A stretch of 7,449 bases of DNA from Wolbachia sp. (GTDB taxonomy: Bacteria; Pseudomonadota; Alphaproteobacteria; Rickettsiales; Anaplasmataceae): assembly GCA_022836975.1 (NCBI GenBank), contig JAIXMJ010000039.1:1-7449 (forward strand), written 5' to 3'. Positions 1-6,690 of the stretch are shown here, piece after piece (the stretch's first letter is position 1; every line of letters starts with the position of its first letter). The notes under the pieces were generated by a model that was not told where the DNA came from, made no database searches, and saw only the letters and a list, made by a program, of their open reading frames with translations. Both the position numbers and the translations under genes were made by a program.

Positions 1-53
1 AATTGCCTCAAAGTGTGCGGTCTTTTTACTACTTCTTTATAATTCATTCCCAT
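1..53 (-). pseudogene. Possible N-terminus of a transposase, running off the left edge (partial)
   Basis: On the minus strand an ATG at 53-51 (or 47-45) opens a frame reading MGMNYKEVVKRPHTLRQ to the window edge. The pattern MxYxxVxKRPxTxRxLTG resembles, from memory, the first residues of some Rickettsiales IS transposases, but only 17 residues are visible. There is no clear ribosome binding site: a GGGA lies directly against the second ATG. It could be an intact gene, a remnant, or a chance open frame. Sequence to the left of the window would decide. Confidence 0.35.
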
Positions 54-455
54 ATTTTTATTTTAAAAATAATATTCTACTCCCTTATTTATTTCTTTTC
101 ACTTATTTTTTTGTAGCTTTGCAGATGGTCTATGGTTTTTAGCTAATTCTACTTTTGGACTACTCCATACTCAAAATACTTCGCAGAGGATCTATTCCTT
201 AAATTTGCAGTATTGATGGTTACTAACTGTTCTAAGCTTGTCGTAGTTAGACGGCATATTCTTTAAATTGTTTATACTTCAGAATATAAAAATTTTATTC
301 ATCTTGCAACATGCTCATCATCGGGCTATACTATTATAGAAAGAGCTATATGCTCTATATTTATTTGCGAAACCATATATTTTCTTCTACCTTTGCAATA
401 GTTTGAAAACAAGATACTATCTCTTCATGATACTTCCATAACAACTATATTAAAA
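54..455. other. Non-coding, AT-rich region upstream of dnaE
   Basis: About 400 bases without a supportable gene. All frames on both strands are broken by frequent stops. A minus-strand stretch around 115-175 reads SSPKVELAKNHRPSAKLQ between stops, which could be IS or gene debris, but I do not recognise it. A small perfect hairpin (AGAGC, loop TATAT, GCTCT) lies at 342-356 without a following T-run, so it is not a convincing terminator. A candidate promoter is listed separately. Confidence 0.6.
304..332 (+). promoter_or_regulatory. Candidate sigma-70-type promoter for dnaE
   Basis: TTGCAA (304-309, 4 of 6 to consensus) is followed after exactly 17 nt by TATACT (327-332, 5 of 6). It would start transcription near 339-341, leaving a 5' leader of roughly 115 nt before dnaE. 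Chance matches are common in sequence this AT-rich, so this is the best of several weak options rather than a firm call. Confidence 0.25.
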
Positions 456-3400
456 ATGTTTATACACTTACGTGTGCATAGTGTTTACTCTTTACTTAAA
501 AGTTCTATTAAAATTGAAGAATTGATAACTATATGTCGGCAACATGAGATGCCCGCAGTAGCATTAACTGATTCAGGAAATCTATTTGGTTCACTAGAAT
601 TTGCAGAACTTGCAGCACGTAGTGGTATACAACCGATAGTAGGATGTGATGTAATTGTTAAAGATCTAGATCAAAATTTATCAGTACTATTGATTGCAAA
701 AGATGAAGAAGGATATGGTAATCTAGTGAGATTGGTAAGTGAGTCTTTTAAGAAACGTCAACACCACAGCGATATTCCTTATATAGCTTTCAATGAATTA
801 TTAAATTCAAATAAAGGCCTAATCATTTTATTAGGAGAATGCTTAACATTAATAAAAGGTAAGGAAACTATAAATAAATTACTTTCAACGTTCGGCAGCC
901 GTTTATACATCGAAATACAGCGCCATGGATTGAGTAGAGAACTAGAATTAGAAGAAAAATTAATAGATTTTGCGTATCGATATAATGTGCCACTAGTTGC
1001 CACAAATGATGTATTTTTTGCCAATAAATCTGATTATGAAGCTTATGATATATTAACTTGTATCTCTGAAGGGAATTTTGCCGCAGAAGAAAATAGAAAA
1101 AATTTAACGACTGAACATTACTTTAAATCTGTTACAGAAATGCAAAAACTATTCAATGATATTCCTGAAGCGATAGAGAACACTTTAGTAATAGCAAAAC
1201 GTTGTTCTTATATGCCAAAAAGCAGGCAACCTATTTTACCAAAATTTCCTTGCAAAAAAAATAGAACAGAAGATGAAGAGCTAAAAGAACAAGCTATTGC
1301 AGGGCTAGAATCTCGCATTAAAAATAAAAGCACTGATCATAATAAATATTATGATCGACTTTACTATGAACTAGATACTATCATTTCTATGAATTATTCT
1401 GGTTACTTCCTAATAGTATCTGATTTTATCCGTTGGAGTAAAGCGAACGGTATTCCAGTAGGGCCAGGAAGAGGCTCTGGTGCTGGTTCAATTGTTGCAT
1501 GGGCATTACAAATTACAGATTTAGATCCATTAGAATTTGGGCTAATATTTGAAAGGTTTCTCAATCCAGATCGTGTGTCGATGCCTGATTTTGATATTGA
1601 TTTTTGCCAAGAAAAGAGAGACCGTATCATAGATTATGTGCAGAAAAAGTATGGTTATGTTGCGCAAATAATCACCTTTGGTAAATTACAAGCAAGAGCT
1701 GTACTGCGTGATGTAGGAAGAGTATTACAAATGCCATACCCTCAAGTTGACAAAATTTCTAAAATGGTACCATTTAATCCAGTTAATCCCGTTACATTAT
1801 CACAAGCAATTGAGTTTGATCAAAATTTACAAAAAGAACGTGACAGTGATGAAGTAATTGCAAGACTACTTGACATATCTCTTAAACTTGAGGGTATATA
1901 TCGACATATCTCAACACACGCTGCTGGTGTTGTGATATGTGACCAAAAACTCGAAAATTTTGTTCCTGTATACTATGATCCAAATTCAGCTCTTCCTATT
2001 ACACAATATAGCATGAAATATGTAGAGAAAGCAGGACTAATAAAATTTGATTTTCTTGGTCTCGGTACTCTCACCTTGATAGACCATGTTTGCAATTTGA
2101 TTAATCGTAATGAAAAGAGGATTGATATTTATTCCTTGCCATTGGATAACAACAAAACCTACGATATGCTATCATGCGGAGACTCAGTTGGTGTATTCCA
2201 GCTAGAAAGCTCAGGTATGCGAGAAGTTTTAATCAAGCTAAAACCAGATTGTATAGGTGATATTATCGCGTTAATCTCACTATATAGACCAGGTCCTATG
2301 GATAATATTTCTACATATATTGCAAGAAAACATGGAATTGAAAATCCACATTATATCCATCCATTGTTAGAAGAAGTACTGAAGGAAACATTTGGAGTAA
2401 TAATTTATCAAGAACAAGTAATGGAAATAGCACGTATTCTTGCTGGATATAGTCTTGCAGAAGCTGATTTACTCAGGCGTGCTATGGGTAAAAAAATAAA
2501 AGAAGAAATGAGTAAGCAACGTGAGTTTTTTATTAACGGTGCTATAAAAAATGGTGTCGAATATGATAAAGCAAATTACATATTTGACCTTGTTGCAAAA
2601 TTTGCTGGTTATGGGTTTAACAAATCGCACGCTGCTGCATATGCAGTCATATCATATCACACTGCTTATTTAAAAGCTAATTATCCACTAGAATTTTTTA
2701 CTGCATTAATGAACTTAAATATAGATGACAAAGATAAATTAAATTTATTTTATCATACAGCTAAACTAAATGGTATAACGGTCTTACCACCTGATATCAA
2801 TAAGTCTCAGGAGAAATTTTCTATAGAAGACAGCTCTATACGCTATGGAATTGCTGCATTAAGAAGTGTTGGACTACTTATAGCAAAAGGCATAGTTACT
2901 GGGCGTTCAACACAATATCAGAGCATATGGGAACTGATATGCAATATTATAAATAAAAGGGCATTAGAAAGTATAATTAAGTCTGGCGCTTGTGACAGCA
3001 TACATAAGAATAGGAGACAATTATATGAATCTATAGATACCTTAATTTATTTCGCAAATAAAAATAAACAGGACAAGGAATCTAATCAATCTAGTTTATT
3101 CGGTAGTCTTAATGTTTTAAAACCACAATTAGCATCTGTAGAAGATTTCAACGAAGAAGAAAAATTAGAACATGAGCTATTTTCATTAGGATTCTATTTA
3201 ACCAGCCATCCACTTGAAAAATTTAAAATTTTTCTAGAAAGGTTAAATATTGGATTTATCGGAGATAGAAAAACAATAAAAACTGCAGGTGTAGTATTAA
3301 ATGTACGAGTCAGAACATCAGATAGAGGAAGATTTGTAATATTGACACTTTCGGACCCTTATAATGTCTCTGAAATAGCATTTTATAATAATGAAATAAT

Positions 3401-3758
3401 AGAAACAAAAAGAGAGTTATTTGCTACAGGAGCATATGTGATTGTTGAACTTGATATATCAAACAATATTGCAAGATTGATAGGAAAAGATATATTTGAT
3501 TTTAAAGAGAAAACAAATCTAGCAATAAGAGAATTAGTCTTAACGATTGAAGCTATTGATTCACAGAAAGTCGTTGGAAAATTGCAAACAATATTAAAAA
3601 ACAAAGGCAACGCTAAAGTATTACTAATATTAATTTGTCCAGAACATCAGGTAAGCATATTATTACCAGACAAGTATTTAATCACTCTTGATACTATATA
3701 TCAATTATCATACTTTCACTGGGTGAAGAATATAGAAATTAACGGAGGCGTTATATAA
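456..3758 (+). CDS. dnaE: DNA polymerase III alpha subunit (replicative polymerase)
   Basis: This is the C-family polymerase that copies the chromosome as the catalytic part of the pol III holoenzyme. It has 1100 residues against about 1160 in E. coli. The N-terminal PHP domain begins FIHLRVHS; Arg6 replaces the middle His of the HxHxH metal motif, as in E. coli, so the PHP site is probably not an active nuclease. The palm carries GPGRGSGAGS (336-345) and PDFDIDF (377-383). Catalytic aspartates are D380, D382 and D532 (in KFDFLGL). YRPGP lies at 610-614 and the helix-hairpin-helix region FAGYGFNKSHAAAYA at 716-730. QSSLF (878-882) matches the clamp-binding motif QxxLF. An OB-fold follows at about 940-1010. 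The ATG is the first possible start after an in-frame stop (TAG at 399-401), and the FIHLRVHS start fits the family. It has no obvious Shine-Dalgarno sequence. The frame is intact. Confidence 0.98.
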   Translation: MFIHLRVHSVYSLLKSSIKIEELITICRQHEMPAVALTDSGNLFGSLEFAELAARSGIQPIVGCDVIVKDLDQNLSVLLIAKDEEGYGNLVRLVSESFKKRQHHSDIPYIAFNELLNSNKGLIILLGECLTLIKGKETINKLLSTFGSRLYIEIQRHGLSRELELEEKLIDFAYRYNVPLVATNDVFFANKSDYEAYDILTCISEGNFAAEENRKNLTTEHYFKSVTEMQKLFNDIPEAIENTLVIAKRCSYMPKSRQPILPKFPCKKNRTEDEELKEQAIAGLESRIKNKSTDHNKYYDRLYYELDTIISMNYSGYFLIVSDFIRWSKANGIPVGPGRGSGAGSIVAWALQITDLDPLEFGLIFERFLNPDRVSMPDFDIDFCQEKRDRIIDYVQKKYGYVAQIITFGKLQARAVLRDVGRVLQMPYPQVDKISKMVPFNPVNPVTLSQAIEFDQNLQKERDSDEVIARLLDISLKLEGIYRHISTHAAGVVICDQKLENFVPVYYDPNSALPITQYSMKYVEKAGLIKFDFLGLGTLTLIDHVCNLINRNEKRIDIYSLPLDNNKTYDMLSCGDSVGVFQLESSGMREVLIKLKPDCIGDIIALISLYRPGPMDNISTYIARKHGIENPHYIHPLLEEVLKETFGVIIYQEQVMEIARILAGYSLAEADLLRRAMGKKIKEEMSKQREFFINGAIKNGVEYDKANYIFDLVAKFAGYGFNKSHAAAYAVISYHTAYLKANYPLEFFTALMNLNIDDKDKLNLFYHTAKLNGITVLPPDINKSQEKFSIEDSSIRYGIAALRSVGLLIAKGIVTGRSTQYQSIWELICNIINKRALESIIKSGACDSIHKNRRQLYESIDTLIYFANKNKQDKESNQSSLFGSLNVLKPQLASVEDFNEEEKLEHELFSLGFYLTSHPLEKFKIFLERLNIGFIGDRKTIKTAGVVLNVRVRTSDRGRFVILTLSDPYNVSEIAFYNNEIIETKRELFATGAYVIVELDISNNIARLIGKDIFDFKEKTNLAIRELVLTIEAIDSQKVVGKLQTILKNKGNAKVLLILICPEHQVSILLPDKYLITLDTIYQLSYFHWVKNIEINGGVI

Positions 3759-3783
3759 AAAAGTTTTGCTTATATAAAAAAGT
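3751..3783 (+). repeat. 14-nt direct repeat at the end of dnaE
   Basis: TTATATAAAAAAGT occurs exactly at 3751-3764 and again at 3770-3783 (period 19 nt). A third, shorter TTATAT is at 3785-3790. The first copy contains the dnaE stop codon (TAA, 3756-3758). It looks like local tandem duplication or slippage. The copies also supply parts of the promoter and hairpin described next. Confidence 0.8.
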
Positions 3784-3793
3784 CTTATATAAT
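3766..3793 (+). promoter_or_regulatory. Candidate promoter for the rpsF-rpsR-rplI-purB-tRNA unit
   Basis: A perfect TATAAT -10 box (3788-3793) lies 16 nt downstream of TTGCTT (3766-3771, TTG conserved). Transcription would begin near 3800, only about 17 nt before the rpsF GTG, so the leader would hold little more than the ribosome binding site. This is the strongest promoter match in the window, though the AT-rich context lowers its weight. Read-through from dnaE is an alternative source of the transcript. Confidence 0.45.
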
Positions 3794-3807
3794 AAGATTT
3801 TATTTTT
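3779..3807 (+). terminator. Possible weak AT-rich hairpin terminator after dnaE
   Basis: Bases 3779-3788 pair with 3792-3801 (core TCTTAT/ATAAGA, one G-U, 3-nt loop), with an A-run on the left and TTTTATTTTT on the right. The geometry resembles a bidirectional rho-independent terminator, but the stem has almost no G-C pairs, so its stability is doubtful. It overlaps the candidate -10 box, so the two roles compete or are combined. Confidence 0.25.
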
Positions 3808-3811
3808 GGAG
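3808..3811 (+). promoter_or_regulatory. Ribosome binding site that fixes the rpsF GTG start
   Basis: GGAG sits 5 nt before the GTG at 3817. It supports GTG as the true start, because the encoded residues LYEFVVIA match the S6 N-terminus at once and there is no upstream ATG in frame within the gap. Confidence 0.75.
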
Positions 3812-3816
3812 AAATA

Positions 3817-4566
3817 GTGAATCTTTATGAGTTTGTTGTTATAGCTCAGCAGGGGTTATTACCGCAAGAAATTGAAGGGATGATTCAAGAGCTTGCTGTT
3901 TTATTAAAAAACATAAAAGCTGAAGTTATCTTGCAAGAAGCCAAGCATATTATAGGTATGGTAAATAATCATCTGACAAAGCAAGAATTAGAAGTACGTG
4001 CTAAAAAGATTCAAGAAATCTCGCTAAATTATTCCAATGTTTTAGAGAACATTACAAAGGTTTTATGGAATGAGTTAGAATTAGATATATCAAATTTAAA
4101 GGGCATAAAGGCAAAGATTGACAAAGAGCTTTTGGCTTTAGGGATAACAAAGAAGCAACAATTAAGTGGTCATGAGCAACGTAATAAAGTTAGTTTCATT
4201 CATAACACAATAAACCTTCTAGGAGACAGGATTGCGGAGTCTATATTAGAGAATCTACAGGATGTTTCACAAAATCAAGCATTGCTCAATAAAATGCTAG
4301 AAAGCTTTTTAAGGAGTATTAAAGCAATAGGGTTAATAAAATATGAATATTGGGGACTACTAGATTTTGCATACACAATCAATAAAGTAAAAAGTGGTCA
4401 TTATTTTATATTGTGTATCAGTGCTACACCTGGTATTCTTGATGAGTTTGAACGTAAGGTAAAACTAAATGAAAATGTTATCCGCTCTTTAGCTATACAT
4501 GTTAATAAGGTTTTTGAAGGTGAGTCTCGTATGATGAGTAAACAAGTTGTTGAGGAGCAAGCATGA
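3817..4566 (+). CDS. rpsF: Small-subunit ribosomal protein S6 with a large internal insert
   Basis: S6 binds S18 and 16S rRNA on the platform of the 30S subunit. Bacterial S6 is usually about 95-135 residues; this one has 249. Residues 1-32 (LYEF, IAQQGL, EIEGMI) are strand 1 and helix 1. Residues 171-249 (IGLIKYEYWGLLDFAY, KSGHYFILCI, LDEFERKVKLNENVIRSL) are strand 2 to strand 4 plus the tail. Together they make a normal S6 of about 111 residues. Between them, residues 33-170 (about 3913-4326) form an insert rich in K, E, L and I, predicted helical, with no motif I recognise. The frame is open throughout, and base composition is like the flanks. It starts at GTG behind GGAG, and its TGA overlaps the rpsR ATG (ATGA). 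The identity is secure; the insert's function is unknown. Confidence 0.93.
   Translation: MNLYEFVVIAQQGLLPQEIEGMIQELAVLLKNIKAEVILQEAKHIIGMVNNHLTKQELEVRAKKIQEISLNYSNVLENITKVLWNELELDISNLKGIKAKIDKELLALGITKKQQLSGHEQRNKVSFIHNTINLLGDRIAESILENLQDVSQNQALLNKMLESFLRSIKAIGLIKYEYWGLLDFAYTINKVKSGHYFILCISATPGILDEFERKVKLNENVIRSLAIHVNKVFEGESRMMSKQVVEEQA
3913..4326 (+). other. In-frame insert within S6 (residues about 33-170)
   Basis: This segment separates helix 1 from strand 2 of S6. It has no tryptophan-rich, cysteine or glycine-rich patches and reads as amphipathic helix: VRAKKIQEISLNY, VLENITKVLWNELEL and IDKELLALGI. It lacks intein splice residues, so it is not an intein. The junctions look alike: LLKNIKA at residues 29-35 and FLRSIKA at 164-170. 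That hints at duplication of the S6 N-terminal half (see findings). Exact borders are uncertain by several residues. Confidence 0.7.
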
Positions 4567-4823
4567 GAAAACGCAATGCTTATACATTTGTAAGTAATAA
4601 GACAGGCTATAGGCGTTCTAAGGTATGTCCTCTTGCTGAGCATACTGTAGAAGATATAGACTATAAAAATAAAGAATTGTTATCCAAGTTTACGTCTGAT
4701 TATGGTAGGATATTGCCTAAAAGATTGACTGGAGTATCTGCAAAAAAACAGAGGAAATTGCGTCTTGCAATAATTAGAGCACGTTTTTTAGCTCTTATGC
4801 CTTATTGTACTAAAAAAGCTTAG
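4563..4823 (+). CDS. rpsR: Small-subunit ribosomal protein S18
   Basis: S18 forms a heterodimer with S6 on the 30S platform and contacts mRNA near the exit channel. The protein has 86 residues, in the usual range. It shows the family core: CPLAEHTVEDIDYKN (22-36), LLSKF, GRILPKRLTG (48-57), then KKQRKLRLAIIRARFLALMPY near the C-terminus. The ATG overlaps the rpsF stop (ATGA), and GAGGAG at 4552-4557, 5 nt upstream, is a strong Shine-Dalgarno sequence lying inside rpsF. Translation is therefore probably coupled to rpsF, which suits the 1:1 pairing with S6. The frame is intact and ends in TAG at 4821-4823. Confidence 0.97.
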   Translation: MRKRNAYTFVSNKTGYRRSKVCPLAEHTVEDIDYKNKELLSKFTSDYGRILPKRLTGVSAKKQRKLRLAIIRARFLALMPYCTKKA

Positions 4824-4830
4824 GTAACTT

Positions 4831-5331
4831 ATGTTAATAATTTTAAAAGAAAATATTAGAACTTTAGGTAAAATTGGCGAGGTTGTGAAAGTTAAGCCAG
4901 GTTACGCGCGTAATTTTCTTTTTCGTCAAAAAAAAGCAGTAAAGGCTAACAAAGAAAATTTGGCAAGATTGGAAAAAGAGCGCCTGTTGTTAGAAGAAGA
5001 AAATGAAAAAAAATTAAATATAGCAAAGGAGTTTGGATCTTCACTGAGTGATAAGTTTGTAATATTAGTTAAGCAAGCTTCAGAGGATGGGAAGATTTTT
5101 GGCTCTGTTACAAAACGTAATATTGCACAGGCTTTACTAGAAGAAGGGTATACAATAGATCACCGAAATTTATCTTTTAATGGGGTGAATATAAAAGATT
5201 TAGGTGAGTATCAAGTAAATGTAGAGTTGCATAGTGAAGTAATAGTACCAATTACTTTACATGTTGTTAAATCTGAAACAGATGCACATAAATTGAGGGC
5301 AATAAAGTCAGGACAGGTCCAAGAAGATTAA
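4831..5331 (+). CDS. rplI: Large-subunit ribosomal protein L9
   Basis: L9 binds 23S rRNA at the base of the L1 stalk with its N-domain and reaches out with a long helix and C-domain; it helps reading-frame maintenance. The N-domain motif GKIGEVVKVKPGYARNFL (13-30) is present. A charged helix of about 35 residues (KENLARLEKERLLLEEENEK) follows. The C-domain carries GKIFGSVTKRNIAQAL and a GEYQVNVELHSEVIVPI stretch. It has 166 residues, slightly longer than the typical 150 because of a short tail. AGGT at 4822-4825, overlapping the rpsR stop, is the likely ribosome binding site, 5 nt before ATG. Two A8 tracts (4928-4935 and 5006-5013) lie in the gene. The order rpsF-rpsR-rplI is the common bacterial one. 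Confidence 0.97.
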   Translation: MLIILKENIRTLGKIGEVVKVKPGYARNFLFRQKKAVKANKENLARLEKERLLLEEENEKKLNIAKEFGSSLSDKFVILVKQASEDGKIFGSVTKRNIAQALLEEGYTIDHRNLSFNGVNIKDLGEYQVNVELHSEVIVPITLHVVKSETDAHKLRAIKSGQVQED

Positions 5332-6615
5332 ATGATTCCTCGTTATAGTCGTAAAGAAATGTCTTGCATATGGGAAGAGGCTAACAGGTTTAGAATTTGG
5401 CTAAAAATAGAAAGGTTAGCCTGTGAAGTACAGGTAGATATTCCCAAGGATATTTCTCAAAAATTAGCTAATCTTACCGACTTTGATATTAAGCGTATCA
5501 ACGAAATTGAGTCAGTAGTCAAACATGATGTTATTGCATTTCTTACTTATATTTCTGAACGGATTGGTATTGATATGCGTTATCTCCACTATGGAATGAC
5601 AAGTTCTGATGTGTTAGATACATGTATAGCTGTTCAATTGAAAGAATCATCTGATATTTTACTACAACACTTGGAGAATCTGCTGACATCTTTAAAAAGG
5701 CAAGCTGAAAAATATAAAAATGTCGTATGTATTGGCCGCAGTCATGGAATGCATGCAGAGCCAACCACTATTGGACTAAAGTTTGCTAGATTTTATGCTG
5801 AATTTAAACGACATTACCATAGATTAATTACTGCACAACAAGAAATTTCAGTATGTAAAATATCAGGTGCAGTAGGTAATTTTGCAAATATAAATCCAGT
5901 AGTTGAAGAATATGTTGCAAAAGAAATGGGATTGATACCTGAAACTATATCATCGCAAGTCATTCCACGTGATAGACACGCTGTCTTTTTCTCAGTCCTT
6001 GCTCTTATTGCAAGTTCCATAGAGAATGTGGCTGTTGAAATTCGACACTTGCAAAGAAGTGAGGTGGATGAGGTTTCTGAATATTTTTCGATTGGGCAAA
6101 AAGGTAGTTCTGCCATGCCACACAAGTGTAATCCAATTTTAAGTGAAAATTTAACAGGGTTATCGCGTTTAATACGTAGCTATATATTTCCTGCACTAGA
6201 AAATATCGTTCTATGGCATGAGCGCGATATATCACATTCATCGGTCGAAAGATGCATAGCGCCAGATTCATGTATAGCTATGGATTTTGCGTTAGTCAGG
6301 TTAACAGATTTAATAGATGGACTGATTGTAAATGAAGAAAAGATTATAAAAAATTTAAATAGTTCACAAGGTTTAATCTTTTCACAACGCATACTACTTG
6401 AACTCATAAATTGCGGTGTAAGTAGAGAAAAAGCTTATGAACTTGTGCAAAACAGTGCTATCAAAGTAACACAACATGGTAGTGACTTTCTAACTGAATT
6501 AGAAAGAGATCAATCTGTACTGCAGTTTATCAAACCAGAAAAGCTTAGATCCCTATTTAACTTGCAATACTACACAAAACATGTAGATTATATATATAAT
6601 AAAGTTTTTAATTAG
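5332..6615 (+). CDS. purB: Adenylosuccinate lyase
   Basis: This cytosolic homotetrameric lyase releases fumarate twice in purine synthesis: from SAICAR to AICAR and from adenylosuccinate to AMP. The protein has 427 residues, about 430 being typical. It shows TSSDVLDT (90-97), GRSHGMHAEPTT (135-146, with the histidines H138/H141 expected to include the general acid) and the fumarate-lyase signature GSSAMPHKCNP (258-268) with its flexible-loop serines and Lys265. The order of motifs and the MIPRYSRKEM start fit PurB rather than argininosuccinate lyase or fumarase. The ATG follows the rplI stop with no gap (TAAATG), which implies translational coupling, as no strong Shine-Dalgarno sequence is seen. 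The stop is TAG at 6613-6615, whose G is the first base of the tRNA. Rickettsia and Orientia lack this pathway. Confidence 0.97.
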   Translation: MIPRYSRKEMSCIWEEANRFRIWLKIERLACEVQVDIPKDISQKLANLTDFDIKRINEIESVVKHDVIAFLTYISERIGIDMRYLHYGMTSSDVLDTCIAVQLKESSDILLQHLENLLTSLKRQAEKYKNVVCIGRSHGMHAEPTTIGLKFARFYAEFKRHYHRLITAQQEISVCKISGAVGNFANINPVVEEYVAKEMGLIPETISSQVIPRDRHAVFFSVLALIASSIENVAVEIRHLQRSEVDEVSEYFSIGQKGSSAMPHKCNPILSENLTGLSRLIRSYIFPALENIVLWHERDISHSSVERCIAPDSCIAMDFALVRLTDLIDGLIVNEEKIIKNLNSSQGLIFSQRILLELINCGVSREKAYELVQNSAIKVTQHGSDFLTELERDQSVLQFIKPEKLRSLFNLQYYTKHVDYIYNKVFN

Positions 6616-6690
6616 GCTGAGTAGCTCAGTTGGTAGAGCAGGAGGATCATAATCTCTTGGTCGTGGGTTCAAGTCCCTCCTCAGCCACCA
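6615..6690 (+). tRNA. tRNA with CAU anticodon, probably elongator tRNA-Met
   Basis: A 76-nt cloverleaf with encoded CCA. The acceptor is GGCTGAG/CTCAGCC (7 pairs), the D arm GCTC-AGTTGGTA-GAGC, the anticodon arm GGAGG-ATCATAA-TCTCT with CAT at 6648-6650, and the T arm GTGGG-TTCAAGT-CCCTC. G1-C72 pairs, so it is not the initiator, which has an unpaired position 1-72. The loop ATCATAA matches alphaproteobacterial elongator Met as I recall it; the variable and T region (TGGTC, GGTTCAAGTCC) also resembles the lysidine-modified tRNA-Ile2, so that reading stays open. Oddities are a U50-U64 mismatch in the T stem and two G-U pairs in the anticodon stem. The 5' base overlaps the purB stop codon, so it is very likely cotranscribed with purB. 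Confidence 0.95.

Noticed and set aside
779..3610. Minus-strand frames of 75-81 codons inside dnaE
   Set aside because: They lie wholly within the intact polymerase gene and show no protein-family features.
3744..3748. Strong GGAGG at the very end of dnaE
   Set aside because: No ATG, GTG or TTG lies at a usable distance (ATA at 3753, then the dnaE stop), so it does not mark a start codon.
3913..4326. Intein or palindromic-element explanation for the S6 insert
   Set aside because: There are no intein splice residues (Cys/Ser start, HN end), and the length far exceeds the roughly 45-residue Rickettsia palindromic elements; no obvious long inverted repeat was seen.
5543..6407. Four minus-strand frames of 73 to 103 codons inside purB
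   Set aside because: They are antisense to a fully conserved enzyme, and their content reflects purB codons; no independent signal was seen.
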